The position numbers and the translations under genes are program-made. From positions 1,867,501-1,931,500 of the forward strand of contig NZ_CP019947.1 in NCBI RefSeq assembly GCF_002025205.1: DNA of 64,000 bases, read 5' to 3'. The DNA is from Pseudomonas sp. CC6-YY-74 (GTDB taxonomy: Bacteria; Pseudomonadota; Gammaproteobacteria; Pseudomonadales; Pseudomonadaceae). A model generated the notes under the pieces. The model saw only the letters and a list, made by a program, of their open reading frames with translations. It searched no databases and was not told the DNA's origin. Numbering within the stretch: the stretch's first letter is position 1; every line of letters begins with the position of its first letter. Of this stretch, positions 26,675-35,889 are shown one piece after another.

Positions 26675-28057
26675 CTAGAGCACACCCATTTCCTGCGCGG
26701 TGCGGTCCACCGCGCGCTTGGTCTTCTCCACCAGTTCGTCCAGCTCGCCGCGCGTGGCCACCAGGGCCGGCGCCATGATCATCCGACCGAGGGTGGAGCG
26801 GATGATCAGGCCTTCCTCGAAGCCGATGGTGCGGCAGCGCCAGGTGATGTCGCTCTCGTTGGCGAAGCGTTTGCGGGTCGCCTTGTCTTCGGCGAACTGC
26901 AGCGCGGCGACCAGGCCGGTGCCCTGGATCTCGCCGACCAGCGGATGGTCACCGAACACCTGCCGCAAACACTGCTGCAGGTAGGGGCCGGTGTCGTTCT
27001 TCACCTGGCTGACCACGCCTTCGTCGCGCAGCGCCTTGATATTGGCCAACGCCACGGCGGCGGCGACCGGGTGCCCGGAGTAGGTCAGGCCGTGGGCGAA
27101 CACCCCGCCCTGCTCCACCAGTACCTCGGCGATGCGCTTGGACAGCACCAGGCCGCCCATGGGGATATAGCCCGAGGTCAGGCCCTTGGCGATCGACAGG
27201 GTGTCCGGTTCGAAGCCGAAGTACTCATGGGCGAACCACTCGCCGGTACGGCCGAAACCGCCGATCACTTCGTCGGCGCACAGCAGCACGTCGTATTGGC
27301 GGCAGATGCGCTGGACCTCCGGCCAGTAGCTTTCCGGCGGGAAGATCATGCCGCCGGCACCCTGGAACGGCTCGGCGATGAAGCCGGCAACCTTGTCCGC
27401 GCCCAGCTGGAGAATCTTCTCCTCCAGTTGCAGGGCGCAGCGGCGACCGAACTCGGCCGGAGTCAGCTCACCGCCCTGGGCGTACCAGTAGGGCTCGTCG
27501 ATATGTTCGATATCCGGCAGCATGCCGCCCATTTCGTGCATGAACTTCATGCCGCCCAGCGCGGTGCTGGCCAGGGTCGAGCCGTGGTAGCCGTTCCAGC
27601 GGCCGATCATCACCTTCTTCTCCGGCTTGCCGAGAATCTGCCAGTAGCGCCGTACCGTGCGGATCAGCACCTCGTTGGCCTCGGAGCCCGAGTTGGTATA
27701 GATCGCATGGCTGTAGTGGCCGGGCAGCAGGCTGAACAGTAGCTCGGACAGTTCCACCACCGCTGGGTGGGTGGTGTGGAAGAACATGTTGTAGTACGCC
27801 AACTGCTCCATCTGCCGAGTCGCGGCGGCCGTGAGGTCCTTACGGCCGTAACCGAGGTTGGTGCACCACAGGCCGGACATGCCATCGAGGTAGCGATTGC
27901 CGTCGTTATCCCAGAGGTACAAGCCCTCGCCTTTCACCATCACCCGCGGGCCTTCGGCATTCAGCGCCTTCTGGTCGACAAAGCCATGGATATGGTGGGC
28001 GGCGTCCAGGGCCTGGTAATCACGGGTTTCACGGCTTGGTTTGATTTGCGCATTCAT
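26675..28057 (-). CDS. Class III omega-aminotransferase (amine:pyruvate type)
   Basis: This 460-residue PLP enzyme has GSEAN at 124-128, Asp262 (ADEVIGGFGRTG) and the PLP lysine Lys291 (SIAKGLTSGY), and resembles the putrescine/beta-alanine:pyruvate transaminases of pseudomonads (SpuC, PA5313). It would move an amino group from a diamine, GABA or similar amine to pyruvate, giving an aldehyde for the nearby aldehyde dehydrogenase. The start at 28057 has GGAGAG upstream. It is followed by a clear terminator and preceded by the permease gene on the same strand. Confidence 0.9.
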   Translation of the reverse strand: MNAQIKPSRETRDYQALDAAHHIHGFVDQKALNAEGPRVMVKGEGLYLWDNDGNRYLDGMSGLWCTNLGYGRKDLTAAATRQMEQLAYYNMFFHTTHPAVVELSELLFSLLPGHYSHAIYTNSGSEANEVLIRTVRRYWQILGKPEKKVMIGRWNGYHGSTLASTALGGMKFMHEMGGMLPDIEHIDEPYWYAQGGELTPAEFGRRCALQLEEKILQLGADKVAGFIAEPFQGAGGMIFPPESYWPEVQRICRQYDVLLCADEVIGGFGRTGEWFAHEYFGFEPDTLSIAKGLTSGYIPMGGLVLSKRIAEVLVEQGGVFAHGLTYSGHPVAAAVALANIKALRDEGVVSQVKNDTGPYLQQCLRQVFGDHPLVGEIQGTGLVAALQFAEDKATRKRFANESDITWRCRTIGFEEGLIIRSTLGRMIMAPALVATRGELDELVEKTKRAVDRTAQEMGVL

Positions 28058-28112
28058 TACAACTCTCCTCTGCCCGACAACAGGCAATAACACTAGGACC
28101 GCGCTGCGGCCT

Positions 28113-29531
28113 TCAGGCTTGGTTCGGGTTCAGCACCTTGTCGATCGGCTCCGGGCTGAACAGCGGTTTGCGCATCACGCACTTGATCCACAGCACGGCG
28201 ATCAGCGAGACGATGCCCAGCACTACTCCAGCGCTGGTGAAAATCTGCGTGGTCAGCTCCGGCGAGGGCGAGGCATACCAGGCGGCATAGAGCATGCCGA
28301 CGATGCCGAACACTTGTGGCAGCGGGTAGAACGGCGTGCGGAACGGCCGCGCCAGATCTGGATAACGCATGCGCAGGACGATCACATCGACGTGGACGAT
28401 GATGTAGGCCAGCAGCCAGGCCAGCGCGGCGGCAATCAGCAGCAGATTGATCGAATCGACACCCATCAGCAGGATCGGCAAGCCGGTGATGGCGGCGACA
28501 AACAATACGGCCACCCAGGGCGCGCCGGTACGTGCGCTAAGGCGTTTGAAGCAGGGAAACGCCTGACCGTTCTGCGCCATGCCGCTGAGCATGCGCGGGA
28601 TAGCCGCCAACGAGGTATTGAGCGTGCTGCAGGTGGCGGTGATGGCGGCGGTCACCAACAGCAGCTGACCGGTTTCGCCGAATACCGCGGTGGCGAACAG
28701 ATAGTGAGGCAGGCCGTTACTCGCCAGTTCTGCCTGCGGCACCATCAGTAGCGCACCCAGGCAGTAGAGGCTGATGGTGACGAAAATCACGCTCAGGCCG
28801 ATGATCATCGAGCGCGGAATATTGCGCTCCGGCCGGCGCGATTCTTCCACCAGCGGGCAAACGAATTCGGCGCCAACGAAGCCCCAGATGGCCAACGCGG
28901 TTAGCGCCAGAACGCCCAGACCCATAGGGTTCCAGCCTTCCAGGCTAAGGCTGGCTATGGGGGCGGCGTTCTCGTGAGCGACCGCGCTAAACCCGAGCAA
29001 CAGCAACACCACCACCATCACCAGCGCCAGCACGGACTGCAGGCGAGCGAAGATGTCGATATTGAGCAGGTTAAGCACGGTGAACAGGCCTAACACGCCG
29101 TAGGCCACCGTCATCGACGGCAATGCGCCGGGGTAGACCTTATCGATGATCAGATCGAGCAGCAGCAGCTCGGCCGACAACGCGAACATGGCCACTACTA
29201 TGTAGCCGGAGAAGGTGGCGAGAATGGCCGGGAACTGGCCGATCGCGACCTCGGTATAACTGCTCAGGCTGCCCGCACGCGGGATCATCAGCGCCAGCTC
29301 GGAAAAGGAAAAGGCGTAGCTCAGAGCCAGCAGATAGGCCAGGCCCAGCGGCACGATAAAGCCCAACCCGGCGATCCCGGCGCCTTGCAGCATGATCACC
29401 ATGACCCCTTGCGAGACCACCAGGCCGATGGCCACGGCCAGCAGGGAACCCAGGCCCAGTGCCTTGCGCGCCCCCTTTACCCGTGGTGCGGCGGCCGCAC
29501 CTTGCAGCGGAACACTTATATCCTGCGTCAT
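28113..29531 (-). CDS. APC superfamily amino acid/amine permease
   Basis: The 472-residue protein has twelve or so membrane helices and the APC-family N-terminal helix (LAVAIGLVVSQGVMVIMLQGAG) with the unwound glycine-rich segment that binds substrate. The segment FSELALMIPRAGSLSSY in helix 3 is also typical. Its place between the transaminase and the aldehyde dehydrogenase suggests that it imports the amine or amino acid these enzymes degrade. Gaps to both neighbours are short (55 and 42 bases), consistent with one operon. Confidence 0.88.
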   Translation of the reverse strand: MTQDISVPLQGAAAAPRVKGARKALGLGSLLAVAIGLVVSQGVMVIMLQGAGIAGLGFIVPLGLAYLLALSYAFSFSELALMIPRAGSLSSYTEVAIGQFPAILATFSGYIVVAMFALSAELLLLDLIIDKVYPGALPSMTVAYGVLGLFTVLNLLNIDIFARLQSVLALVMVVVLLLLGFSAVAHENAAPIASLSLEGWNPMGLGVLALTALAIWGFVGAEFVCPLVEESRRPERNIPRSMIIGLSVIFVTISLYCLGALLMVPQAELASNGLPHYLFATAVFGETGQLLLVTAAITATCSTLNTSLAAIPRMLSGMAQNGQAFPCFKRLSARTGAPWVAVLFVAAITGLPILLMGVDSINLLLIAAALAWLLAYIIVHVDVIVLRMRYPDLARPFRTPFYPLPQVFGIVGMLYAAWYASPSPELTTQIFTSAGVVLGIVSLIAVLWIKCVMRKPLFSPEPIDKVLNPNQA

Positions 29532-29573
29532 TGTCTTGCCCTCTATTGTTGTTGTAAGGAACGCACTGACTGG

Positions 29574-31064
29574 TTAACGCAACTGAAACCAGGTGGTTTT
29601 CAGCTGGGTGTACTTATCGAAGGAATGCAGCGACAGGTCGCGACCAAAGCCGGACTGCTTGCCGCCGCCGAACGGCACCGTCACATCCAGGGCGTCCACC
29701 GTGTTGACCGACACCGTGCCGGCGTTCAGTCGGCGGGCGACGCGGTGAGCGCGGTTGAGGTCATCACTCCACACAGAGGCGGCCAGGCCGTAGAGGCTGT
29801 CGTTGGCCAGGCGCACCGCCTGGTCTTCGTCGTCGAAGGCGCTGATCGCCAGTACCGGGCCGAACACTTCCTCACGGGCCAAGCGCATCTCGGCGCTGAC
29901 CCCGGTAAATAGCGTGGGCTGCACGAAGTTGCTCGAACCGTTGATGCTCAGGCGCTCGCCGCCATACACCAGCTTCGCGCCCTCGGCACGGGCGCCCTCG
30001 ATAAAGCCCATCACGCCAGCCGTCTGGCCAGCATCGACCAGGGCACCGGCGCGGCTGCTGGGGTCGAGTGGATCGCCCGGCTGCCACTGACGGGCCTTGT
30101 CGATCAGGCGCTCGACGAACTCATCGTGGATCGAGCGCTGGACCAGCAGGCGCGAGTTGGCCGAACAGACCTCGCCCTGGTTGAAGAAGATCGCGAAGGC
30201 GGCTTTTTCCGCCGCCAGATCGAGGTCCTGGCAATCATCGAAGACCAGGCTCGGGCTCTTGCCGCCGCACTCCAGCCACACCTGTTTGAGGTTCGACTGC
30301 GCCGCGTACTGCATGAAGTACTTGCCGACCTGAGTCGAGCCGGTGAACACCAGACAGTCGACATCCGGGTGCAGGCCCAAGGCCTTGCCGGCGCTCTCAC
30401 CGAGGCCCGGCAGCACATTCAGCACGCCTTCCGGGATGCCGGCTTCCAGGGCCAATTCGCCCAGACGCAGGGCGGAGAACGGCGACTGCTCCGCCGGCTT
30501 GAGCACCACGCTGTTGCCCGACGCCAGCGCCGGCGCGAGCTTCCAGGCGGCCATGTCCAGCGGGAAGTTCCACGGCACCACGGCGGCGACCACCCCGAGC
30601 GGTACGCGGGTGATGGTCGCCAGCACGTTCTGCGCGGTGGGCGCGACCTGGCCGTAGAGCTTGTCCAGGCTTTCGCCATACCAGGCGAACACATGGGCGG
30701 CGCCGGGCACGTCGATATTGAAGGCATCCATCACCGGCTTGCCCATGTTCAGCGAGTCGAGCAGCGCCAGTTCCTCGCGGTGCTGCAGAATCAACTCGGC
30801 CAAACGCAGCAGAATTTTCTTGCGCTCACCCGGCGCCATCCGCGCCCAGGAGCCCTGTTCAAAGGCCTGGCGGGCGCTGCGTACCGCCAGGTCGACCTCG
30901 ACCTCGCCGCAGGCGGTCACCTGGGCCAGCAGCTGGTTGGTCGCCGGATTGATCGCGTCGAAGCTGAGCCCGGAGGCGGCAGCCACCTGCCGGCCGCCGA
31001 TCAGTGCCTTGTCGATAAACCCTTGGCGGGCCGCCCGCTGTTGCCAATAGCTGAGATCTAACAC
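29574..31064 (-). CDS. NAD(P)-dependent aldehyde dehydrogenase (PuuC/KauB type)
   Basis: The 496-residue protein has all main ALDH motifs: VPWNFPLDM, the catalytic Glu265 in LECGGKSP, Cys300 in FNQGEVCSA, and EVFGPV near the C-terminus. It most resembles the gamma-glutamyl-aminobutyraldehyde/aminoaldehyde dehydrogenases of polyamine breakdown. A GTG at 31064 with GAGGGAG upstream is the preferred start; an ATG five codons earlier has a poorer site. It is divergent from a LysR gene and likely heads the ALDH-permease-transaminase operon. Confidence 0.9.
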   Translation of the reverse strand: MLDLSYWQQRAARQGFIDKALIGGRQVAAASGLSFDAINPATNQLLAQVTACGEVEVDLAVRSARQAFEQGSWARMAPGERKKILLRLAELILQHREELALLDSLNMGKPVMDAFNIDVPGAAHVFAWYGESLDKLYGQVAPTAQNVLATITRVPLGVVAAVVPWNFPLDMAAWKLAPALASGNSVVLKPAEQSPFSALRLGELALEAGIPEGVLNVLPGLGESAGKALGLHPDVDCLVFTGSTQVGKYFMQYAAQSNLKQVWLECGGKSPSLVFDDCQDLDLAAEKAAFAIFFNQGEVCSANSRLLVQRSIHDEFVERLIDKARQWQPGDPLDPSSRAGALVDAGQTAGVMGFIEGARAEGAKLVYGGERLSINGSSNFVQPTLFTGVSAEMRLAREEVFGPVLAISAFDDEDQAVRLANDSLYGLAASVWSDDLNRAHRVARRLNAGTVSVNTVDALDVTVPFGGGKQSGFGRDLSLHSFDKYTQLKTTWFQLR

Positions 31065-31395
31065 GCTGCACTCCCTCATCGACCACCACTACGGTCGAGC
31101 TTGTGGTTGGATTGAGGGAGATGGTGCGGCAGAAGACCGCAGAGGAAAATTAGTAAAAATATGCTCGGGGCCTATAAAAAAGCTCGGCAGAGCGAGCGCT
31201 CCCCAGCCGCGCAGCTGAGGTATGGTGCAGACTCGGGCGACCCTAGGAGCCTGTCGGACTTAACGCTGCCCTACGCCAGCGCGTGTGCAGTGCATGCGGC
31301 TGGCGTGGCGGAACCAGGCGGACAGCCAAGCCCGCCGCAACCCGGTCCAACAGACTGCCCGAGAGCCGGGCAGCAACAACCCAGCAGAGGTTTGC
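31065..31395. other. Divergent promoter region, ALDH operon and LysR
   Basis: The first 100 bases after the ALDH start are AT-richer (GGAAAATTAGTAAAAATATG near 31143-31162) and probably hold both promoters and the LysR site. The rest contains no gene that I can support, although the LysR frame stays open to 31285. Confidence 0.45.
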
Positions 31396-32310
31396 GTGGC
31401 TACCTATACCTTGCGTCAACTCAAGTATTTCGTGACCACCGTGGAGGCCGGCAGCGTCGCCGAGGCCTCGCGCAAGCTGTATATCGCCCAGCCGTCGATC
31501 TCCACCGCGATCAAGGGGCTGGAGGAAAACTTCGGCGTGCAGCTGCTCATTCGTCACCATGCCCAGGGCGTGTCGCTCACCCCGAGCGGCGCGCGCTTCT
31601 ATCGCAAGGCGCAGGAGCTGCTGCGCATGGCCCACGAGTTCGAGCAGAACGCCCTGGCGGATAACGACATAGTGGCCGGGCAGATCGACATCGGCTGCTT
31701 CGAGACGGTGGCGCCGCTGTACCTGCCGCGCCTGATCGCCGGGTTCACCGCCCTCTACCCAGGCGTGGAAATCCGCCTGCGCGACGGCGAGCAACAGGAG
31801 CTGGTCCAGGGCCTCACCGCCGGCACCTTCGACCTGGCCTTTCTCTACGAACACGACCTCGACAACACCATCGAAACCGAGCCCTTGATGCCGCCGCAAA
31901 AACCCTACGCGCTGCTGCCCGAGGGGCACCGTTTCACCGAGCAGACCCAGGTGTCACTGCGCGACCTGTGCCTGGAACCGATGATCCTGCTCGACGTGCT
32001 GCCGAGTCGCAGCTACTTCGTCAGCCTCTTCACCGAGCTGGACCTGACCCCGAACATCGTCTTCAGCTCGCCGTCGATCGAGATGGTTCGCGGCATGGTC
32101 GGCCAGGGCTTCGGCTTCTCGCTGCTGGTAACCCGGCCACACTCCGAATGCACCTACGACGGCAAGAAGGTGGTGGCAGTGGACATCGCCGAGCAGGTCA
32201 GCACCTCCGGCCTGGTGGCCGCCTGGCTCAAGCGCGCCCAACTGACCAAGCCGGCGCAGCTGTTTATGGATTACTGCAAGGAGCAGCTGGGGCAGGCTAA
32301 TCCTGAATAA
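31396..32310 (+). CDS. LysR family transcriptional regulator
   Basis: The GTG at 31396 with AGAGG upstream gives a 304-residue protein with the normal LysR N-terminus VATYTLRQLKYFVTTVEAGSVAEASRKL; earlier in-frame Mets have no homology. The winged helix lies at residues 5-62 and the effector domain follows. Because it is divergent from the aldehyde dehydrogenase, it probably controls the amine-catabolic operon. No effector can be read from the sequence. Confidence 0.88.
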   Translation: MATYTLRQLKYFVTTVEAGSVAEASRKLYIAQPSISTAIKGLEENFGVQLLIRHHAQGVSLTPSGARFYRKAQELLRMAHEFEQNALADNDIVAGQIDIGCFETVAPLYLPRLIAGFTALYPGVEIRLRDGEQQELVQGLTAGTFDLAFLYEHDLDNTIETEPLMPPQKPYALLPEGHRFTEQTQVSLRDLCLEPMILLDVLPSRSYFVSLFTELDLTPNIVFSSPSIEMVRGMVGQGFGFSLLVTRPHSECTYDGKKVVAVDIAEQVSTSGLVAAWLKRAQLTKPAQLFMDYCKEQLGQANPE

Positions 32311-32353
32311 ATCGAAGCGGCTCGGCACCTGGATAGGCGAGAACAGGTTCTTT

Positions 32354-32532
32354 GTCGGGTGGGTCGGGCCGCGCAGGTTAGTGGCGCTGAGCAGAGGCTG
32401 AAAATCAACTGCGCAAACTGCGCGCCGCGTAACCCACCAAGCGGTTGTCGGCCTACCTCATCCGGTGGGTTACGGCGCAACCGACTACGCACCAGCCAAC
32501 AGCCTGCAGTCATGCGCCGAACCCACCCTACG
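32354..32532. repeat. Dispersed repeat family A, copy 1 (about 180 bp)
   Basis: This copy starts GTCGGGTGGGTCGG and ends CCGAACCCACCCTACG, imperfect terminal inverted repeats (11 of 14 match). It has an inner inverted pair GTAACCCACC/GGTGGGTTACGGCGC. A second copy is at 48298-48477 with the same ends and inner pair but a diverged middle. An 18-base core (32368-32385) also recurs at 58114-58131. Confidence 0.75.
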
Positions 32533-32540
32533 AATCATCG

Positions 32541-32551
32541 CCCCCCCCCCC
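32541..32551. repeat. Run of 11 C
   Basis: Eleven cytosines in a row stand between repeat copy A1 and the end of acuI. It is intergenic, so not a coding phase switch. Its real length is doubtful given the other homopolymer problems in this window. Confidence 0.7.
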
Positions 32552-32650
32552 GCGCAGCGCCTAGCCGGGCGGCACGTTTCAACACGGAACTGGGACATAG
32601 CCGCTAAAAACCTTAATGCGATTCAGCCTGCAGGTCGGTGTACTTGGTGC

Positions 32651-33634
32651 TCACCGATTCACATCCACTACCACACGGCCCCGAACCTTGCCGTCGAGTA
32701 ACTCGTGTGCAACCGGTATGGCTTCACTCAGGCCGATCTCGCGGGTGATTTCATCCAGTTGTGCCAGGTCCAAGCCAGTGCAGAGGCGCTCCCAGGCCTC
32801 AACGCGCTCCTTGTAAGGACGGGTGACGCTGTTGATGCCAAGCAGGCTAACGCCGCGCAGGATGAAGGGCGCCACAGTCGCCGGAAAGTCCATGCCTTGA
32901 GCCAAGCCGCACGCAGCGACCAGGCCATCTGCGCGAGTGCCCGCGCACACGTTGGCGAGGGTATGGCTGCCAACAGAGTCGATCGCCGCCGCCCAACGCT
33001 CTTTTGCCAATGCGCGTCCGGGGCTGGACAGTTCGGCGCGATCGATGATGGTCGTTGCGCCCAGGCGTTTCAGGTAGTCCGCTTCGGCCGGACGGCCGGT
33101 GGCGGCGATCACGGAGTAGCCTTGACGCGCCAGCAGCGCGATGGCGAAGCTGCCAACCCCACCATTGGCGCCCGTCACCAGCACCTCGCCGCACTCCGGC
33201 GTCAGGCCGTGGCGCTCCAGCGCCATCAGGCAGAGCATTGCGGTGTAGCCTGCGGTTCCGATCGCCATTGCCTGGCGCTCGCTTAACGCCTTGGGTAGGG
33301 GGATCAGCCAGTCACCACGCAGCCTGGCCTTCTGCGCCAGTCCTCCCCAATGCTCTTCGCCCACGCCCCAGCCGTTGAGCAGGACCCGGTCACCGGTTTT
33401 GTAGTCAGGGTGGCTGCTGGTTTCAACGGTTCCGGCCAAGTCGATGCCGGGAACCATTGGAAACCGGCGAACGACCGGGCTGCTGCCGCTGATGGCCAGA
33501 CCATCCTTGTAGTTCAGTGTGCTGAAGGCCACGCGGACGGTGACATCCACCTCGGGAAGCTGTGCATCATCCAGTTCAGTCAAACGAGCCTGGTAAGCAT
33601 CTGCGTCTTTCTCAATAAGAATTGCCTTGAACAT
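32651..33634 (-). CDS. acuI: Acrylyl-CoA reductase (AcuI/YhdH), zinc-free MDR
   Basis: AcuI reduces toxic acrylyl-CoA to propionyl-CoA with NADPH. The 327-residue protein starts [10 protein letters not shown], has [22 protein letters not shown], and the nucleotide loop [11 protein letters not shown], and lacks the zinc-binding cysteines of other medium-chain dehydrogenases, as AcuI/YhdH proteins do. An AGGAG site precedes the ATG. The upstream TetR gene resembles AcuR, the repressor of acuI in Rhodobacter, and matching operators lie in front of both genes. Confidence 0.9.
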   Translation of the reverse strand: MFKAILIEKDADAYQARLTELDDAQLPEVDVTVRVAFSTLNYKDGLAISGSSPVVRRFPMVPGIDLAGTVETSSHPDYKTGDRVLLNGWGVGEEHWGGLAQKARLRGDWLIPLPKALSERQAMAIGTAGYTAMLCLMALERHGLTPECGEVLVTGANGGVGSFAIALLARQGYSVIAATGRPAEADYLKRLGATTIIDRAELSSPGRALAKERWAAAIDSVGSHTLANVCAGTRADGLVAACGLAQGMDFPATVAPFILRGVSLLGINSVTRPYKERVEAWERLCTGLDLAQLDEITREIGLSEAIPVAHELLDGKVRGRVVVDVNR

Positions 33635-33649
33635 TGCTAGCTCCTATTT

Positions 33650-33662
33650 AGACCGATCGTCT
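33650..33662. promoter_or_regulatory. Candidate AcuR operator in front of acuI
   Basis: AGACCGATCGTCT, a near-perfect palindrome, lies 16 bases before the acuI ATG. The same word with one change (AGACCGACCGTCT) stands in front of acuR at 34326-34338. Two matching sites before a TetR gene and its neighbour are strong evidence for an operator. Confidence 0.75.
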
Positions 33663-33681
33663 ATTAATTATCGAAGAAGAA

Positions 33682-34314
33682 TCACCGTGTAATGCCGGCG
33701 AGAAAACCATTCATAAATACATCCAGCGGCCGCACATCCTGTACCAGCCTGGCGCGTAGTACTGCCCCTTCCCAACCGATCCAGAAATAGGCGGCGAGGG
33801 CTTCGCAATCACTGTCTACGTTTATCTGCCTCTGACTGACTGCCTGGCGCAAGCAGGTAGCCAGACGCCTCTGCCAGTCGAGCAGGACCGCCTCCAACTC
33901 ATTGCGAAAGCTCTCGGGCAGGACAATGATCTCCTGGCCGAGATTCCCGACCAGGCAGCCTCGGCGGAACTGGTGCTTGGCCATGCCCGTCTTGGCGTCC
34001 TCGACAAAATTGCGCAGGCGCTGGAGGGGGGGCTCCGTCTCATTCAGCAGCCAGCGATCCAGCTTGCGGGCAAAATAATCTGCGTAGCGTCGCAACACCG
34101 CCTGCCCGAAGGCTTCCTTACTATCGAAGTAGTGATAGAACGAGCCCTTGGGGACGCTGACCCGCTTGAGGACGGCGTCGATACCCGTGGCTGCAAAGCC
34201 CTGCTCGGTCAGTATTTCCATGCCGCAACGCAGCAGCACCTCGCGTGTGTCGGCGTGCTCTCGTTCGATTTTTGGCGGGCGGCCGCGACGGGCCTGCGGT
34301 TTGGCGATAGTCAT
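33682..34314 (-). CDS. acuR: TetR family repressor, AcuR-like
   Basis: The 210-residue protein has a basic N-terminal arm (ARRGRPPK), a TetR helix-turn-helix (AATGIDAVLKRVSVPKGSFYHYFDSKEAFG) and a ligand domain with GCLVGNLGQE and FWIGWEGAVLRA, closely resembling AcuR of alphaproteobacteria, which senses acrylate. The gap to acuI is 47 bases and carries one operator; another lies 12 bases before the acuR start. Autoregulation and acuI repression relieved by acrylate or a related C3 compound are the likely mode. Confidence 0.85.
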   Translation of the reverse strand: MTIAKPQARRGRPPKIEREHADTREVLLRCGMEILTEQGFAATGIDAVLKRVSVPKGSFYHYFDSKEAFGQAVLRRYADYFARKLDRWLLNETEPPLQRLRNFVEDAKTGMAKHQFRRGCLVGNLGQEIIVLPESFRNELEAVLLDWQRRLATCLRQAVSQRQINVDSDCEALAAYFWIGWEGAVLRARLVQDVRPLDVFMNGFLAGITR

Positions 34315-34325
34315 GGCGCCATATT

Positions 34326-34338
34326 AGACCGACCGTCT
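34326..34338. promoter_or_regulatory. Candidate AcuR operator in front of acuR
   Basis: AGACCGACCGTCT, the partner of the acuI site at 33650-33662, sits 12 bases upstream of the acuR ATG, where it would cover the promoter or the ribosome entry region. Confidence 0.75.
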
Positions 34339-34885
34339 CGAATGTCAATGCAGAAACCGACGCGTAAAAGGGGGCAGCCATTAGCCGGTCTACGCCTACG
34401 GATACCCGCGCGGCCTGTACAGCGAGGTACTTGGATTAGACCCTGTGGAAAACGCTCCGCGGCTTTCCACCCTGCATAGCGCTCAAGTTCGCATAGGGTG
34501 GAAACCAATGGTTATCCGGGCTACCTCGCTGCTACAGGCCTCACCGCAGGCGATGTAACTGCTGGCGTTGGCGCAGCTGTTGTCACAGATAAAGCTGCAG
34601 CCCGCTCAGCAGCGTGGCCAGTGCCGGCCAGGACTGTCCGGTGATTGCCAGTGGCTGCGGTCAAAGAGAATTCCATCGGCTATTGCTCACGAAAGGGAGA
34701 ACGTGGGCCGTGGCCGTCGCAAGATGTTGGCCACTGCCGTCTGTGCTCACCTAGGTTACAAATGAGGCCGGGGCGGCGCGGCTGAAAACACCCGTGTGCA
34801 GACGTGGCGGCGTGCCATCCGCCGCTCAGGCGCTAGACTGAGTCAGTAAAACGGCATTTCCCCGTGCGCCTGATGGAGGTGCGGC
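34339..34885. other. Spacer with GTAGGGTGGAAA-type repeat words
   Basis: No gene is supported in this 550-base stretch. Inverted words GTGGAAAACGCTCCGCGG and CATAGGGTGGAAACC near 34444-34507 are of the kind found in Pseudomonas intergenic repeats. The last 60 bases should hold the promoter of the cysteine synthase gene. Confidence 0.4.
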
Positions 34886-35860
34886 ATGGACATCCGTGAA
34901 GGTTTTATCGGCAGCATCGGCAACACCCCGTTGATCCGCCTCGAGCGGCTCAGCCGCGAGACCGGTTGTGAGATTCTCGGCAAGGCCGAGTTCCTCAACC
35001 CCGGCGGTTCGGTGAAAGACCGCGCCGCCATGTCCATCGTGCTCGACGCCGAGAAACGTGGCGCACTCCGCCCCGGCGGCATAGTGGTCGAGGGGACGGC
35101 CGGCAACACCGGCATCGGTCTCGCGCACATCTGCGCCACGCGCGGTTACCGTTGCATCATCGTGATTCCCGACAACCAATCCCAGGAGAAACTGGAACTG
35201 CTGCGCGTGCTCGGTGCCGAGGTGCGCCCGGTACCGCCGAAACCCTACCGGGACCCGGACAACTATCAGAAGATCGCCGGCCGCCTGGCCCACAAACTGC
35301 CCGGTGCGATCTGGGCCAACCAGTTCGACAATCTGGCCAACCGCCAGGCTCACTACACCAGCACCGGGCCGGAGATCTGGCACGACACCCTGGGTCAGGT
35401 GGACGCCTTTGTCTGCGCCACGGGCACCGGTGGCACCCTGGCCGGCGTCGCGCGCTACCTCAAGGAGCGTAACCCCAAAGTGCGTATCGTCCTCGCCGAC
35501 CCCATGGGCAGCGCGCTTTATCACTGGGTGCTGAGCGGTGAACTGCAGGCTGAGGGCAGCTCCATCACCGAAGGCATAGGTAACACCCGGATAACCGCCA
35601 ATTTGGAGGGCACGCCGATCGACGGCGCGGTGCAGGTCGATGACCAGAGCTGCGTGAGCATGGTCTATCGCCTGTTACGTGAGGAAGGCTTGTTCCTCGG
35701 CGGTTCCTCCGGCATCAATCTGGTCGCCGCCGTGCGGGTCGCGCACGAACTGGGCCCCGGGCATACGGTGGTGACCTTGCTGTGCGACCGTGGCGGGCTC
35801 TACATGCGCCGTTTGTTCAACCCGGCGTGGCTGAGTGAGCATGGCCTGTCGCCCGCCTAG
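34886..35860 (+). CDS. Cysteine synthase (O-acetylserine sulfhydrylase family)
   Basis: The 324-residue fold-type II PLP enzyme has Lys44 in NPGGSVKDRAA, the TAGNTG substrate loop at 71-76 and the phosphate-binding GTGGT loop, as in CysK/CysM. It condenses O-acetylserine with sulfide. There is a longer insertion around PPKPYRDPDNYQKIAG, as seen in eukaryotic-type and some secondary bacterial cysteine synthases, so it may not be the main housekeeping copy. It stands alone with a GGAGGT site before the ATG. Confidence 0.88.
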   Translation: MDIREGFIGSIGNTPLIRLERLSRETGCEILGKAEFLNPGGSVKDRAAMSIVLDAEKRGALRPGGIVVEGTAGNTGIGLAHICATRGYRCIIVIPDNQSQEKLELLRVLGAEVRPVPPKPYRDPDNYQKIAGRLAHKLPGAIWANQFDNLANRQAHYTSTGPEIWHDTLGQVDAFVCATGTGGTLAGVARYLKERNPKVRIVLADPMGSALYHWVLSGELQAEGSSITEGIGNTRITANLEGTPIDGAVQVDDQSCVSMVYRLLREEGLFLGGSSGINLVAAVRVAHELGPGHTVVTLLCDRGGLYMRRLFNPAWLSEHGLSPA

Positions 35861-35889
35861 CGCAGATGCCCGTTGCGGCAACCGTTCGG

